Notes under the pieces: generated by a model | The model's input: only the letters and a program-made list of their open reading frames with translations | The model's database searches: none | What the model was told of the DNA's origin: nothing | Program-made: the position numbers and the translations under genes | Shown: one piece after another, positions 1-10,895 of the stretch | How positions within the stretch are numbered: position 1 is the first letter of the stretch | Layout of the letters: each line of letters starts with the position of its first letter | Assembly (NCBI GenBank): GCA_030411725.1 | Contig: MU839830.1 | Location: 434,001-498,000, forward strand | Direction: 5' to 3' | Source: Echria macrotheca | Lineage: Eukaryota; Ascomycota; Sordariomycetes; Sordariales; Schizotheciaceae | Length of the DNA: 64,000 nt

Positions 1-2748
1 TGCCCTCGGCCGCGAGATCGCGACCGCGCTTGCCCGCCTCCATCAGACGGTCGCGGCACGCCGACAGCCGCCGGACCAGCTCGACGCCACTCGGGCCAAG
101 TGCTTCCGTCTCTGACACCACCTGCCCGACCACATCGGCGATCGTGTTGATCTCTTCCGTCACTTGGTCAATGTCGGCGTCGTTACGGATTAGCTGTACC
201 AGGTTCTGGATCGTCTGCACTAGCACGGCCGTCTGGTCTTCTAGGTAAATCTTGAGGTCCTCCGTCCGGTTGTCCTGTTGTCGTCCGCCGTACCCGCTGT
301 TGGGCACCGGTGGCAAGTTCTTGCCAAGACCCATGTAGGCCATGCCATTACCATTGGGTCCGCCGTTGCCAAAGGCTCCGCGAGACGTCGGGCGCTTGTT
401 GTTCGTGAACGATTCGCGCGGTGAGCTCACAGGGCTATATGTCGATGAGTCAACACTCGCACGACCGCGTGCTCCGAGGCCCTGGAAAGGAGGCGGTGGC
501 GGGAGCGAATCTTGAACCAATGTCGCACTGGACACCTGGCTCTGTCCATTGCTCCTCGGCGAGAAGAAGCCTGTCGAATCCACTGGTGTAATAGTCCCGT
601 CGTCGTCATCTTCTAGCTCTCCTGCTGGCGTAGACCGAATCTTGACGGTACGGAGCAGCTCGACCACCGCTGCAACGAGGTGTGAAGCTGCAGCGTCAAG
701 CAGCGACACCGGGGATATACCGGCAGAGCTGGCAAAGTTCTTTGATGCTGTGATGAGGTTGTTGGCCGTGGACGACACCCGGGATTTGAGTTTGGCTTGC
801 TGCTGGAGCACATCCTCGCTATTCGACGGCGAATCGTCGATATCCTTGGTAATCCTTCGGACGCTGACCACGACAGCCTTCATCGCGTCGATCACTCTGT
901 CCGGATCATCCACACGGGCTCGCTGGAGCAGCTCGTCGATGGCGATTTGGAATTTGGTCACGTTGACGTCCTTAACCAGTCCATTCTCTTGCGTGAAACC
1001 TTTCTCCCGTACGTACTTCCCGGCATCTTGATCGATAGTCAAGCCCAGAGACGAGGCCCGCATGTTCCGCAGCTGAGTCTTGGTTCGCGCGTATCGGTTC
1101 CGCCAGTCCCGTACTTCAGTCTCCAGCGACTCGATCGTCTTTTCCAGCTCAGCTTGCCTTTCCCAGGTGGCACCGCTCTGCTGCGAGAGCATCCTCATCT
1201 CCCGAAGAAATTCCTGTGCCTCTCGTCGCACCTCTTCGGTGACCTGCTGCTGTTCGCGCAATGATATCCGGAGCTCCTCGTTTTCTCTCTCCAGCTCCGG
1301 GTTCGCGCCACCCGCTGGTGCCATGTTGACACTGGCTTGACGAGCATCCTCCAACTGCTCCCGGAGGTCGCGCATCTCGCTTGCGTGATCATCCTTGATC
1401 CGCTCGAGCTCCCGCTGCAGAGAATCGTTCAGATCCTGCGCATCTGCTAACCGATTCTCCAAATCGACTCGTCTGTCCTCCCATTCCTTCTTTTCCATAT
1501 TTGCAGCGCTTGCCCTGGAGCGCTCGCCATCCAGCACATCGTTGAGCTCATCGTCCTTTTTCTTCAAGTCATCTTCTAGCCGATCCATCTTGTCCTTGAG
1601 CTCTCTTATTTGCTGTTCGTAGTCATATATGAGTTTCTTATCGGCCTGCAGCAGATTAGTGACCTCCCCCACAAAACAACTTGTTCAAAACCAACCTCTG
1701 CCTCTGCGTTTCTCTTGCTCTCTTCCTCGGCGGATATTCTTCCCATGGTACCATACCCATCAGGATCGCCGTTGTTTGGGCTAAGCGGGCTGATTGGCTC
1801 GTCATCCTCCTCGACCATGGTGCTCTTATTCGGGACGATGGTGTTGCTCTGGAACTGCTTCTGTGTTGGTCGCCCATAGTCGCCATTGGGCAGTCCCGGC
1901 GAAGGAGGCACTCCGTAACCCCCAGCGCTCACGGGCGTCGGCGCCCCTCGTGCGCTTCGTATTGAGCTCGCCTCCGATGGACGTCTCCTACTTTGTCCTC
2001 TCGGGGGAAAGCCGTTCATGCCATTGACGGGAGTCTGGGATCGGCTCGGGGGCCTCCGGATAGATAGGGGGCTCCCAACTCGGGGAATATCCCCCACGGC
2101 GAAGCGCGGATATCGCCGCTCCAGCTCGCAGAATACATCAGTAGCGAGGTCACGAAACCGGGGAGAGCCAAGCGATGAGAGCTTTTGTCGGGCTTGATTT
2201 CGCTTCGGGTGGAAATTTTCTTCGGGAAGGAGATAATCGGGAGGACCGGAGCCAGGCGGGGCGTTCGGCGGCTGCCTGGCCGCCAATTCCCGCCGCTTCA
2301 GCTCATCGTAGACATCGGTACTGAGCTCGAGAAACTGCACCCCAGTAAGGCGCTGTAGCTTGTCTCGAGCCTTGTTGGGCGGCGGCTTCGGGTTGCCGTC
2401 GCGTGATGTGGCCGAGAGGTAGCGTTTTAGGGATACATAGTGCTCTGACAGCACGAGCTCCTGATTCTCGACTTGCTGGCTCGGACTCCTTCCGCTCTCA
2501 CTTCTTGCGTAGAGAGTTGTTCCGTTGCTGGATCGGCCGATGGAGGGCGGCGGCGAGGGCGCGCCGACACTCCTGGGCCCGGGTGGAAAACCCCCATTCA
2601 TAGCCTTGGTAGATCCGGCAGAGTCGGGTGGTGTAATGAGTTGGCCGCGATTGTTGGGAAATGCGGCGTCTTTGTCGCCGGTCGGGTAAGACCATTCGCT
2701 TCCGCCTAGTGAGCCGACAGGAGACAACGGTGCATTGCGGCCATTCAT
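1..2748 (-). CDS. spa2: Spa2-like polarisome scaffold, 3' part beyond the window
   Basis: Scaffold of the polarisome, which organises actin and MAP-kinase components at hyphal tips. The start is the ATG at 2748. Exon 1 is 2748-1696. A 50-nt intron at 1695-1646 has donor GTTGGT, branch CACTAATC and acceptor CTGCAG. Exon 2 runs open from 1645 to the window edge, so about 900 residues are visible and the C-terminus is missing. Two GIT/Spa2-homology repeats lie at about residues 105-152 and 178-216 (both of the form ARxKLxxLxxxxFxxLxTDVxxELxRR). A long Glu/Lys/Arg coiled coil starts just after the intron (YDYEQQIRELKDKM). A conserved helical C-terminal region follows, around LTIDQDAGKYVREKGF. Family assignment rests on both repeats and the coiled coil. 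The intron removes an apparent frame change beside a five-G run. Confidence 0.93.
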
Positions 2749-4479
2749 CGTCTTGGGCGTCGGACAGCGGGCTCGAGAGCGTCAGCGCGGGCGGAGCGCG
2801 ACAGAATAGGCTCGTCCGGCGAAGGTTTGTCGAGAGCGACGACTCCGGGCTCGATTGTGTGCTGTATCCGATCGGTGTCGAGCGGACAGCACATGCAGCA
2901 GAGTGCGAGGAATGGGAACAATGTTGAAGGCGCTGCTTGTCACAGCATGAAACGCGACACCTGGAAGCCAACGGTCCCCGTGCTGGCGGCTAGGGTGCCA
3001 GTCCTCTGCTCAGGGGCCAGCCAGTCGGAACACCACAACGAGCAAGGATGTCCAGTGGCTTCTGCGGCGGCACTTGGGCAGTCTGCGCGCAACCAAAGAC
3101 GCTGCCAAGCCGACGCCAATCGAGATGGCCTAGATCGGGGCCCGGCGGAAAGGGATGATGCAACGAGCGAATGGTGGTATTGGGGTCAGCGTGGTCGGCG
3201 TGGTCAGGAAAGCTGGCGGTTGATATGCAGGTCGACTGTGGATATCGGATCCCTCGTGCTGAGGTTTAATGCTTATCGCTGTGCTGTGGTGGAATTGGGA
3301 ACAGACGTGGGTTGGGTTGGCTGGCCTTCAAAGGCAGGCGGGGTGGCGCAGGTGCAGGCGGCAGGCGGGACCAGCAATTTCCTCTGTTCTTCGTCCACGG
3401 TTAGTCGCGCGCTACGGCAGGAACGGTGAAGGCGGGCGGGAATTCCACGGGTTCCGGGTCGGCGAGTCAAACTCGACGATTGATTGTTCGTCGTCAGCGC
3501 GGGAGGCCATGTGAGGGCTGCCGGCTGAAAGAAGGACAAAAGATGCTTTCCGATTCACTCGAGTTTGGACCATCGCCAATTACCAAAGCGTCGGTTCCAT
3601 CCTCAGCAATGGGTCTGGGAGCCACCGAGGCCGCCGTCGGGCATGAAGACCGAATGAAAAAGAAGATCCGTCCGTCCAGCTCGTCAGGGTTCAGCACTTG
3701 CACGATGTCCCCGCTTCTAGCATCGCAGCGCAGCGCATCTGCAGACTGTGATTCTGACGATGTGAAAAGTCCGTTGGGGGCCGCTCGGATGCATCCGCTA
3801 CCATTCCAGAGAACCTCTTTTGTGTTCTGCATTAACCGACCGCATTTCCCTAGGTTGGGTTGTTTGATGCACGGTATGCCGGGTAAATTCCCACCGTCTC
3901 TCGAGATGCTCTGCTGCCAGTCTCGGCATGAATCTTGACGGGACGTCCATGTTCTGCTGAGATTCTAGAATCCGAGTCATCTGGCTGACATGCGAGTCAG
4001 CGTTCGGTTCCTGGTTCATGCAGCAACAATGGACAAGATCTTTGTCCTCGTCGCTGCGAGTCCCCTGTGCTATGAGCTTTCTTTGCGCCTAGTCAACCCA
4101 CATCTTGCTTAGTCTTCGAGACTTCTCACATTGGGTAGTACAGAGACAAATCAAGAGTGACCAAAGAGCCCCGGGAGCCCCGGTACCAGACATCTTGTGT
4201 TCGCTACACGGGATCGGGTTTGTTTCGAAGAATTGTCCGGTCTATCACGCGGAAACAAGCCTTTCCCCAGCTCTAGCTGGCTGGAAACGACCGGTACGGT
4301 AGAACCCCTATCGGTTGATCTCCCGTTACAGTGTAACAGCTGCATCCTGAATATCTTCTCTGGTGTCAAAAGCAATACCTGGTATCTTCCGTGACCTCCA
4401 ACTCCTAGCGCCAAGCCATCCCGCTTTCCCATACCAATCATATACAAGTCGTACACACCATGTTCTCCGTGGTCGATGC
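2749..4479. other. Intergenic: spa2 upstream region and ssu72 downstream region
   Basis: About 1.7 kb between the spa2 start and the ssu72 stop. Only short overlapping frames with no recognisable domain are seen. It most likely holds the long spa2 promoter and 5' leader and the ssu72 3' end. No repeat or RNA gene was recognised. Confidence 0.6.
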
Positions 4480-5300
4480 TCAAAACCAGGCCAGCGTCCA
4501 TGTGGCTGGCAGGTTAGGCCACCTCTCTTGCCATTCGGCCAAAACATCCGGCACCCTCTCGTCGAATCCAGACCGGCCTACCGCACTACCGGAATCAAAG
4601 GCTGCGGCTCCAATCTTGTCCCGCTCTTCCACAGCGACTTTGTTAAGGGAGTTGGCAAGATCCACAATGGCACCACCGCCGACGGAAGCTTCTTCGTGAT
4701 TATCTTTGATGTCGATGTTGATCACATGGACTGGTCTGTTGAGAGGTGATCCCCGGTCCAGGAGATTCTCGATGACAGCATCCCAGCAGCGTTCCTCACA
4801 AGTGATCACCACGTCGGCCACTCCACCCTCCATGCCCTCACTACCCTTGTCCTTTTCATGCTTCAACCTTGGCATGCCAATCTGCCAGTCCTGCCACCTC
4901 TCGGGGCCCCATTTGATGATTCTGTTCCTGCCTAACATATTAAGAAGGCCGTTGGCTCGGTACAGACGTGGATCCTTTGCCTCGAGTTCTCGATATATGC
5001 TATCGTACGATGTTTCGTTGAACTTGTAGACATTGGGTTGGGAAATAGTAGGCCCAGGCAGTCTGACCAGAGAACCGGTACCAAACGATATCACGGGGAA
5101 GTTCGCTTGGGCGAGCCGAAGATGCCCTTCCATCGACCTGCTGGGGGTTAGTCGCGAGGTTGTTGAGCCGAGATAGATACCTACCGGTTTTGATTGCTAG
5201 CGCATACCGTGCAAAACTTCAACCTGAAGGTCGAAGCCTCCTCGCCTTGCTCATTTTGCGAGGGTGCCTGGGAACTTGTCGAGCCATTTGCGTGGTCCAT
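4480..5300 (-). CDS. ssu72: Ssu72 RNA polymerase II CTD Ser5/Ser7 phosphatase
   Basis: Low-molecular-weight-type phosphatase of the cleavage/polyadenylation factor, acting on Ser5/Ser7 of the RNA polymerase II tail in 3'-end formation and transcription termination. Exon 1 is 5300-5185, a 47-nt intron lies at 5184-5138 (donor GTAGGT, branch GACTAAC, acceptor CAG), and exon 2 is 5137-4480. This gives 257 residues. The catalytic P-loop CX5RS appears as CASNQNRS in the spliced product, after the family lead-in FRLKFCTV. The C-terminus ends in the family-typical PATWTLAWF. Another in-frame ATG at 5378 would add 26 residues that do not look conserved, so I prefer 5300. The intron interrupts the codon of the P-loop arginine, so the active site exists only after splicing. 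Confidence 0.94.
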
Positions 5301-6898
5301 GGCGAGGAACACTGAGCATATGTCGCACCAACTCGGTTGGGCGACTTCAGCGTTACCGTCTTCGCAGACCTGCTGCATACCTGTGTCAGTCTCGAATTGA
5401 TCGGAAGGAAGGCAAAACAGTGGTCCAGATTTCCATTTGACGTCAGATTGTGTATAGCGTGTAAAAAGTTTGTCACCACGCGCTGGCTAAGCAGCGTAAG
5501 ACAGCTCCAATAAAAGAATCATCATACAAGTCGAAGGGCGAAAAGAGACTGAACTAACCTGCTCTAAAAAGAACCAGGAGCGCGCCGGCCCTTTCGCTGG
5601 TTGGGGTTGGGAAACAAAGAAGTTTGCTCCTGGGGTTGTTTGGTTGGAAGCTGCATCAAGCTTTTGAGCTGTGAGGCATGTGGAGCCGGTTGTTTCGACC
5701 AGGTTCTGCCGGGTTTGACCGCCTTCCGTTGCCCCTCAGTCCTGCCACACCTCCTCGGTCAATGGTCTCGAGGTGGGACGAAATGTCTCTTGGAGCATTT
5801 GACCTCGTGGGGCAGCAAAGACAACTAATTAGAATAATGCACTTTTTACAGTCGTTAAGCTATTTTTGCGGTGTTTAATGCTTCGTAAACATATCCGTAA
5901 ACATCCGGCCGCAGACATAAAGTCCCCGTTGCTAGCTGCTGCGGACTCGGCGTCGAGACAGTGGAACTCGCAGTAACAGAATTCACCCTGCTTCGAATCC
6001 AAGGGATCTCGACAGCAATGATTGGACCTTTTCTCTGAAAGCTGGCCTTTGCAGGCTCCGCGCTGCACTCCTCAGCTGCCGGCGGTAGCACGGCCAACAG
6101 ACATCCCAGAATGGACATAACCCTCTGCTATTTGTAAGAATGGACTACTTGAGCAAAATCCTGCGGGGGGTTCCCACGGCCACGACGACTCCAGCAAGGA
6201 GAACATAGCTACGACGGAGTATAAGGACCACAGTAATCCAGCTCCGTGCAGGTCGCGCCGCTTTCTGGATGACAAGAGGCTGCTCGTGGCTTCCGGCCCC
6301 CAGCGTCTCGGTCGACGATTCGCCATTGTGTGTAGCAACGGGGCCCTGATCCGCACGGTCGAACCAGGGTGTTGCGTCTGCGGCAGCGCTTAGAGCTCGC
6401 CCAGCCGCCCAACCATTCTCTCGCCGTCCCTCCCCACCTCGTTCGTCTTCAACTCAAGGACCCAACACAAACCCAGCCCTTCCGCGGCCAATTGCCCTGC
6501 CGCCAATATATTCCGTCGTCTGGTGCACCCCGTCCGGCCGCCATTCCCCGAAATCGCTTTCGCCGTCTTGGATGTTTGATCGCCCACGGCCGTCTCCTTG
6601 GTTAGCAGCCTCGCCAGCGCCCCGAGGCGGCCTCGAGCCGACAACCTGGAAGTCTCCGCACCGTCCCGCCGGGCACCTCAGACGACCGCTCTCCGCAGCC
6701 ATATCCCTTGCAACAACGTGCGATCGAGGAGCTTGGGACACACGTCGCCGCGGTGACAAAGCGCGCAATCACATTTGGGGCTTCGTACCCTGATCACAGG
6801 CGTCGGCGCTGGTTCTGGGGCGGTGACCGGCTTGACCAGCCATTCTCACTCAGCCCGGGCCGGCGCACCTTTCACGACTCGGTCGAACAGGCCGAATC
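5301..6898. other. Divergent intergenic region between ssu72 and the SH3 gene
   Basis: About 1.6 kb between two divergently transcribed genes. It should contain both promoters and 5' leaders. Only short, unsupported frames are present and nothing else was recognised. Confidence 0.6.
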
Positions 6899-8443
6899 AT
6901 GACGGCCATCATGTCGCCAGGCTCCTCCTCCTCTCCAGCAACCTCTCCACCCGGCATCACGACGCAGACAGCCAACGCGACACCACCCCCGCTTCCGCCG
7001 CTGATAACGTCGCCGCCATCGCGCAGGAGCACGCTCCCACGCCCCATGTCGCACGCATCCAAAAATCGCTTGTCGCAATATTCGACAAGCTCGATCCCGA
7101 CACGGTCGAGGCCGCCGTCCCACATCTTTCCCCTATTTCCCTCGAGCCTACCGTACACGCTCGTACGTGACTTTGCCTATCCGCCCACACATCCCATGCA
7201 CTATGGGCCACCGCCCGAGTCCTCGCGCCCCCCGTCGGGCATGACCACTCCGGCAAGCGAACAGCGACGACTCTCGGACCCTCCGACGTCGTGGGAAAGC
7301 CACCCGTGGGGGGATGGCTGGTCAAAGATCCACACCCTGCCTGCGATGCACTTTGGCGATGGGCCTCCCTGGAGCGAGGATGAAGATCTGCAGAGCCCGG
7401 TCGTAAGCTCGCGGCACAGAAAACACAAGTCATCTGGCGGGTTCAGTCACGGGAGGCACCGGAGCGGTAGAGAGGTGCTCAGCACTGGTCAAGCCGACTC
7501 CATCATGAATCCCGACAATTTCGATCGCGAAAGGGGATACTACGTAGGCACGAGCGGCGACGGCAGCGAGCGGTATTATATCAACCAAGGAAGCGAGGCC
7601 AACGGTCCTGGCGGCGAGTACGTTACCTATCCAGCTGGGGAGGCCAGACATCCCGGCGCAGCATATCAAATTCCCGATCAGCAGCCGCGTCATTATGTCG
7701 ACCCAAATGCTGGCGCGTCTGATTCGGACGAGGAAAGCATCGGCTCGTCACCGGGCTTCCACGAAGTAGACGAGTCTCGATATTCGCGAGATTACCAGTT
7801 TACCATTACCTCGCCGGACGAGGAGATGCATGGCAAGGCCGTAGCGCTCTATGATTTCCAGCGAGAGAACGAGAACGAGCTGCCGCTCGTCGAAGGCCAA
7901 ATCATCTGGGTGTCATATAGACACGGTCTAGGGTGGCTGGTGGCCGAAGACCCCAAGACGCAGGAGAGCGGGCTGGTGCCGGAGGGTTATGTCCGGCTTC
8001 TCCGAGACATTGAGGGTGGAATCAGTAGTCTTGCAGGCCATCTCGCGGAGAGCCCAGCTACACCCAATGATGTCGGTACCCCAACACAGGCGGAACACCA
8101 GTTTGGCCACACTCCTACCCCGAGCAACGCAACTAACGGCTACCATCAGCCCATAGTGTCGACCTTTTCCACCTCTAGCAAGGATCTAGATCCGTATCCG
8201 CAGCACCTGCTGGGGACCCAAGCCGGCCAGGCCCCGCCGCAGGTTGTGCATTACCACGGCCAGCGAGGGGGTAGCCAAGCGGCCACACCGACCGTCTTGT
8301 TCCATCAGGACACGGGCTCGATGCGACGAGGGAGCCAAGACGTGACGACCAAGAGGGGGAGCGGGACGGTGGGCGAGACGCTTCCACACACGAAGATGGA
8401 ATCACCAGTGAACGAGGACAAGGAGGAGGGGGCCGAGAGGTGA
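6899..8443 (+). CDS. Single-SH3 adaptor protein, Nbp2/Skb5 type
   Basis: Intronless, 514 residues, starting at the ATG at 6899. Residues 1-300 are low-complexity, rich in Ser, Pro and Thr. One SH3 domain lies at about residues 310-372, beginning MHGKAVALYDFQRENENE and continuing through IIWVSYRHGLGWLVAED to LVPEGYVRLL. The ALYDF box, the GWLVAED stretch and the LVPEGYV ending are hallmark SH3 positions, and this version matches the fungal Nbp2/Skb5 group. The C-terminal 140 residues look disordered. In yeast, Nbp2 brings the phosphatase Ptc1 to HOG and cell-wall MAP-kinase modules, and Skb5 binds the PAK kinase Shk1. A similar adaptor role here is inference from the domain alone. Confidence 0.8.
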   Translation: MTAIMSPGSSSSPATSPPGITTQTANATPPPLPPLITSPPSRRSTLPRPMSHASKNRLSQYSTSSIPTRSRPPSHIFPLFPSSLPYTLVRDFAYPPTHPMHYGPPPESSRPPSGMTTPASEQRRLSDPPTSWESHPWGDGWSKIHTLPAMHFGDGPPWSEDEDLQSPVVSSRHRKHKSSGGFSHGRHRSGREVLSTGQADSIMNPDNFDRERGYYVGTSGDGSERYYINQGSEANGPGGEYVTYPAGEARHPGAAYQIPDQQPRHYVDPNAGASDSDEESIGSSPGFHEVDESRYSRDYQFTITSPDEEMHGKAVALYDFQRENENELPLVEGQIIWVSYRHGLGWLVAEDPKTQESGLVPEGYVRLLRDIEGGISSLAGHLAESPATPNDVGTPTQAEHQFGHTPTPSNATNGYHQPIVSTFSTSSKDLDPYPQHLLGTQAGQAPPQVVHYHGQRGGSQAATPTVLFHQDTGSMRRGSQDVTTKRGSGTVGETLPHTKMESPVNEDKEEGAER

Positions 8444-9466
8444 CGACGACTCAAAACAGCCTACGAAGCATACGTATGATGGGAGGGGGCGTGTACTATT
8501 ATATCCCGGGCGGAGCGCGTTGATTTTGATGTCTGTTGAAGCTACATTTGATTGATTCACGTCTTTCACTGGGGCCCAAATATACGAGACGCGGTGGGTG
8601 CATGGCTAAGGGGATCGGGGGCGGGGCGGGGTGAGAGGGGAGTCTGTCGTTTTCATCACGGGAGTTTTAGGGGATGATTGCAATGCGAGGTGTCCACGGT
8701 GGATTTGTTTTTGAATCTGATGATTTTGCTTGTGTCGTTCGTTTTGGTGTCGGTCTAGGATGATTTATGCGAAACGTATGGCAGTGTGAAGAACGTATTT
8801 TTTTTTACTTGGGTTATATTCGATTGGGGAGCCAGCCTCTGAGACTAGGTATATGTCTCTTCAAGCTTGGAGAACGGGGAAAGATGAAGTGATGATTTTC
8901 TCTTTGTTGAAGACCACATACGGAGACAGAGAGAGGGGAAAATAAAATGCAAGTTATTTGTCTTTTATATCCTGGCGTCGCAAGATTTCTCAATGTTCTG
9001 TCTCGGCCAGAGTTATTATCTGGCATTTCGTCTTCATTGAGACCTAGGGTCTCGATGGAGTTGAGGGAGGACAGCAGGCTGAATGGTTGCTGACTTGCAG
9101 GCTGTCGGTACTCAGGTTAAGCGAGTCCCGAAGCTGACATGTATGTCAACCCAATAAGTACTTGGCCATGGCCAAAGGTGTATCCAAGATCATACTCCTG
9201 AAATCGACATCAGAAAGTCAATCGACAAAGTTGCGTGTTGAGATTCTCGGAGATATCGGGCTCGATTGCGTGACGTAGATCGCTCCTGTCGCAACAGGGC
9301 GGCGCAGGGAATCCACCTCGAGCAAAGACTCGTCTGGCCCGAGCTTGTTTGCGGCAAATCACCAGGCAACATCCTGAAACCTCGACGCAGGTCCAACCCT
9401 TTTCTCTCCACAACAATTGACAGTTGCAGAACGCAGCGCACGGTCAATTGGAACCGCTCGGTCAAA
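8444..9466. other. Intergenic between the SH3 gene and mcr1
   Basis: About 1 kb, T-rich in the first 400 bases, consistent with the 3' UTR and polyadenylation region of the upstream gene. The last few hundred bases should be the mcr1 promoter and leader. No other feature was recognised. Confidence 0.55.
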
Positions 9467-10547
9467 ATGAGTCTCTTCGTTGCCAGTCGAGCTGCCCTGC
9501 GCGCTGCTGCGCCTGTTCAGCGGGTTTGTCCCCCCACCTCTGTCCGATTGATGCATGAGCTGACAGCAACAAAAACAGACGCAAGCTCGCCGATATGCCA
9601 CGGGCCCCGAAACCAAGAGCGGCAACAGCACGCTGCTGTACGTCCTCGGCGCGGCCGGCCTAGCCGGCGCCGGCTCGTACTACTTCCTCGGAACACCGGC
9701 AGCTAAAAAGGCCGAGACAAAAGTCAAGGAGACGGCAGCAGCAGTCATTCCCAGCGGGCCGGCGAAGAAGGCACTGACGGGCGGCGACCAGGGATTTGTG
9801 AGTCTGGAGCTCAAGGAGGTGGAGGACGTCAACCACAACACGAAGCGGTTCCGGTTCGCGCTGCCCGAGGCCGACATGGTGTCCGGGCTCGAGGTGGCCA
9901 GCGCCATCCTTACTAAGGCGGTCCCGGCCGGCGCCGAGAAGCCGGTGGTGCGTCCCTACACGCCGATCAGCGACGAGGACGACCGTGGCCACATGGATTT
10001 GCTGGTGAAGAAGTACCCCAACGGACCCATGTCGACGCACCTGCACGACATGAAGCCGGGCGACAAGCTCGACGTCAAGGGCCCGCTGCCCAAGTACCCG
10101 TGGTCGGCCAACAAGCACTCGCACATTGCACTGGTGGCGGGCGGCACGGGCATCACGCCCATGTACCAGCTGTGCCGGGCGATTTTCAACAACCCGGACG
10201 ACAAGACCAAGGTGACGCTCGTGGTGGGCAATGTGACGGAGGAGGATATTTTGCTCAAGGAAGAGCTGGCGAAGCTCGAGAATACGTATCCGCAGCGGTT
10301 CCGGGCGTTTTATGTCTTGGACAATCCGCCGCCATCGTGGCAGGGCGGCAAGGGGTTCGTGACCAAGGAGCTGCTCAAGACGGTGCTGCCGGAGCCCAAG
10401 GAGGAGAACATCAAGGTGTTTGTGTGCGGGCCGCCGGGTATGATGAATGCCGTGTCGGGAAACAAGAAGAGCCCGCGCGAGCAGGGCGAGCTTGTTGGGA
10501 TTCTGAAGGAGCTGGGGTACACGGCCGACCAGGTGTACAAGTTTTAG
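9467..10547 (+). CDS. mcr1: NADH-cytochrome b5 reductase, mitochondrial (Mcr1 type)
   Basis: FAD enzyme passing electrons from NADH to cytochrome b5 or ascorbyl radical at the mitochondrial outer membrane and intermembrane space. Exon 1 is 9467-9523 (ATG in context AAAATGAG). A 55-nt intron lies at 9524-9578 (GTTTGT donor, CTGAC branch, ACAG acceptor). Exon 2 is 9579-10547, giving 341 residues. The N-terminus is an Arg/Ala presequence (MSLFVASRAALRAAAPVQR) followed by a hydrophobic anchor (LGAAGLAGAGSYYFLG), as in Mcr1. The FAD motif RPYTPIS lies near residue 145. The NADH-site motifs GGTGITPMYQL and CGPPGMMNAVSG follow, with the usual C-terminal ELGYTADQVYKF. Confidence 0.95.
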
Positions 10548-10895
10548 TTCCTAGGGTTACCGGTCCATTACTTTACCTGTAGCAACAATACAATTACCTT
10601 GATCATTCTTATCTGTTTCACATCCAATCATTATTACATCTATGTCGAATGTCGAGGATCTCAGATACCTATAATCGGTATCGTATGTCGTATGTCTAAG
10701 TGGGATGCAAGTATCACGGCAACGACTCTGACAGGCAGATAGCTGTATCGTCGGACTTAGTCAGCGGATGAACACAGCCATTCAACCACCAACCAACCTT
10801 GGATAAGTACCTTACACCTTGAGACCTCAACAGAGAAAAAGACACACACCACGAAATAGTAATCAGAAACTTTTTGACTAATCGAGTCAGACATC
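10548..10895. other. Short intergenic region before the Zn2Cys6 gene
   Basis: 350 bp holding the mcr1 3' end and the promoter of the zinc-cluster regulator. Nothing else was recognised. Confidence 0.5.

Noticed and set aside
1640..1700. Apparent frameshift in spa2 beside a five-G run
   Set aside because: A 50-nt intron (1695-1646) with donor, branch and acceptor explains the frame change.
3426..3938. Overlapping frames in the spa2 upstream region
   Set aside because: Mixed composition, no splice support and no domain.
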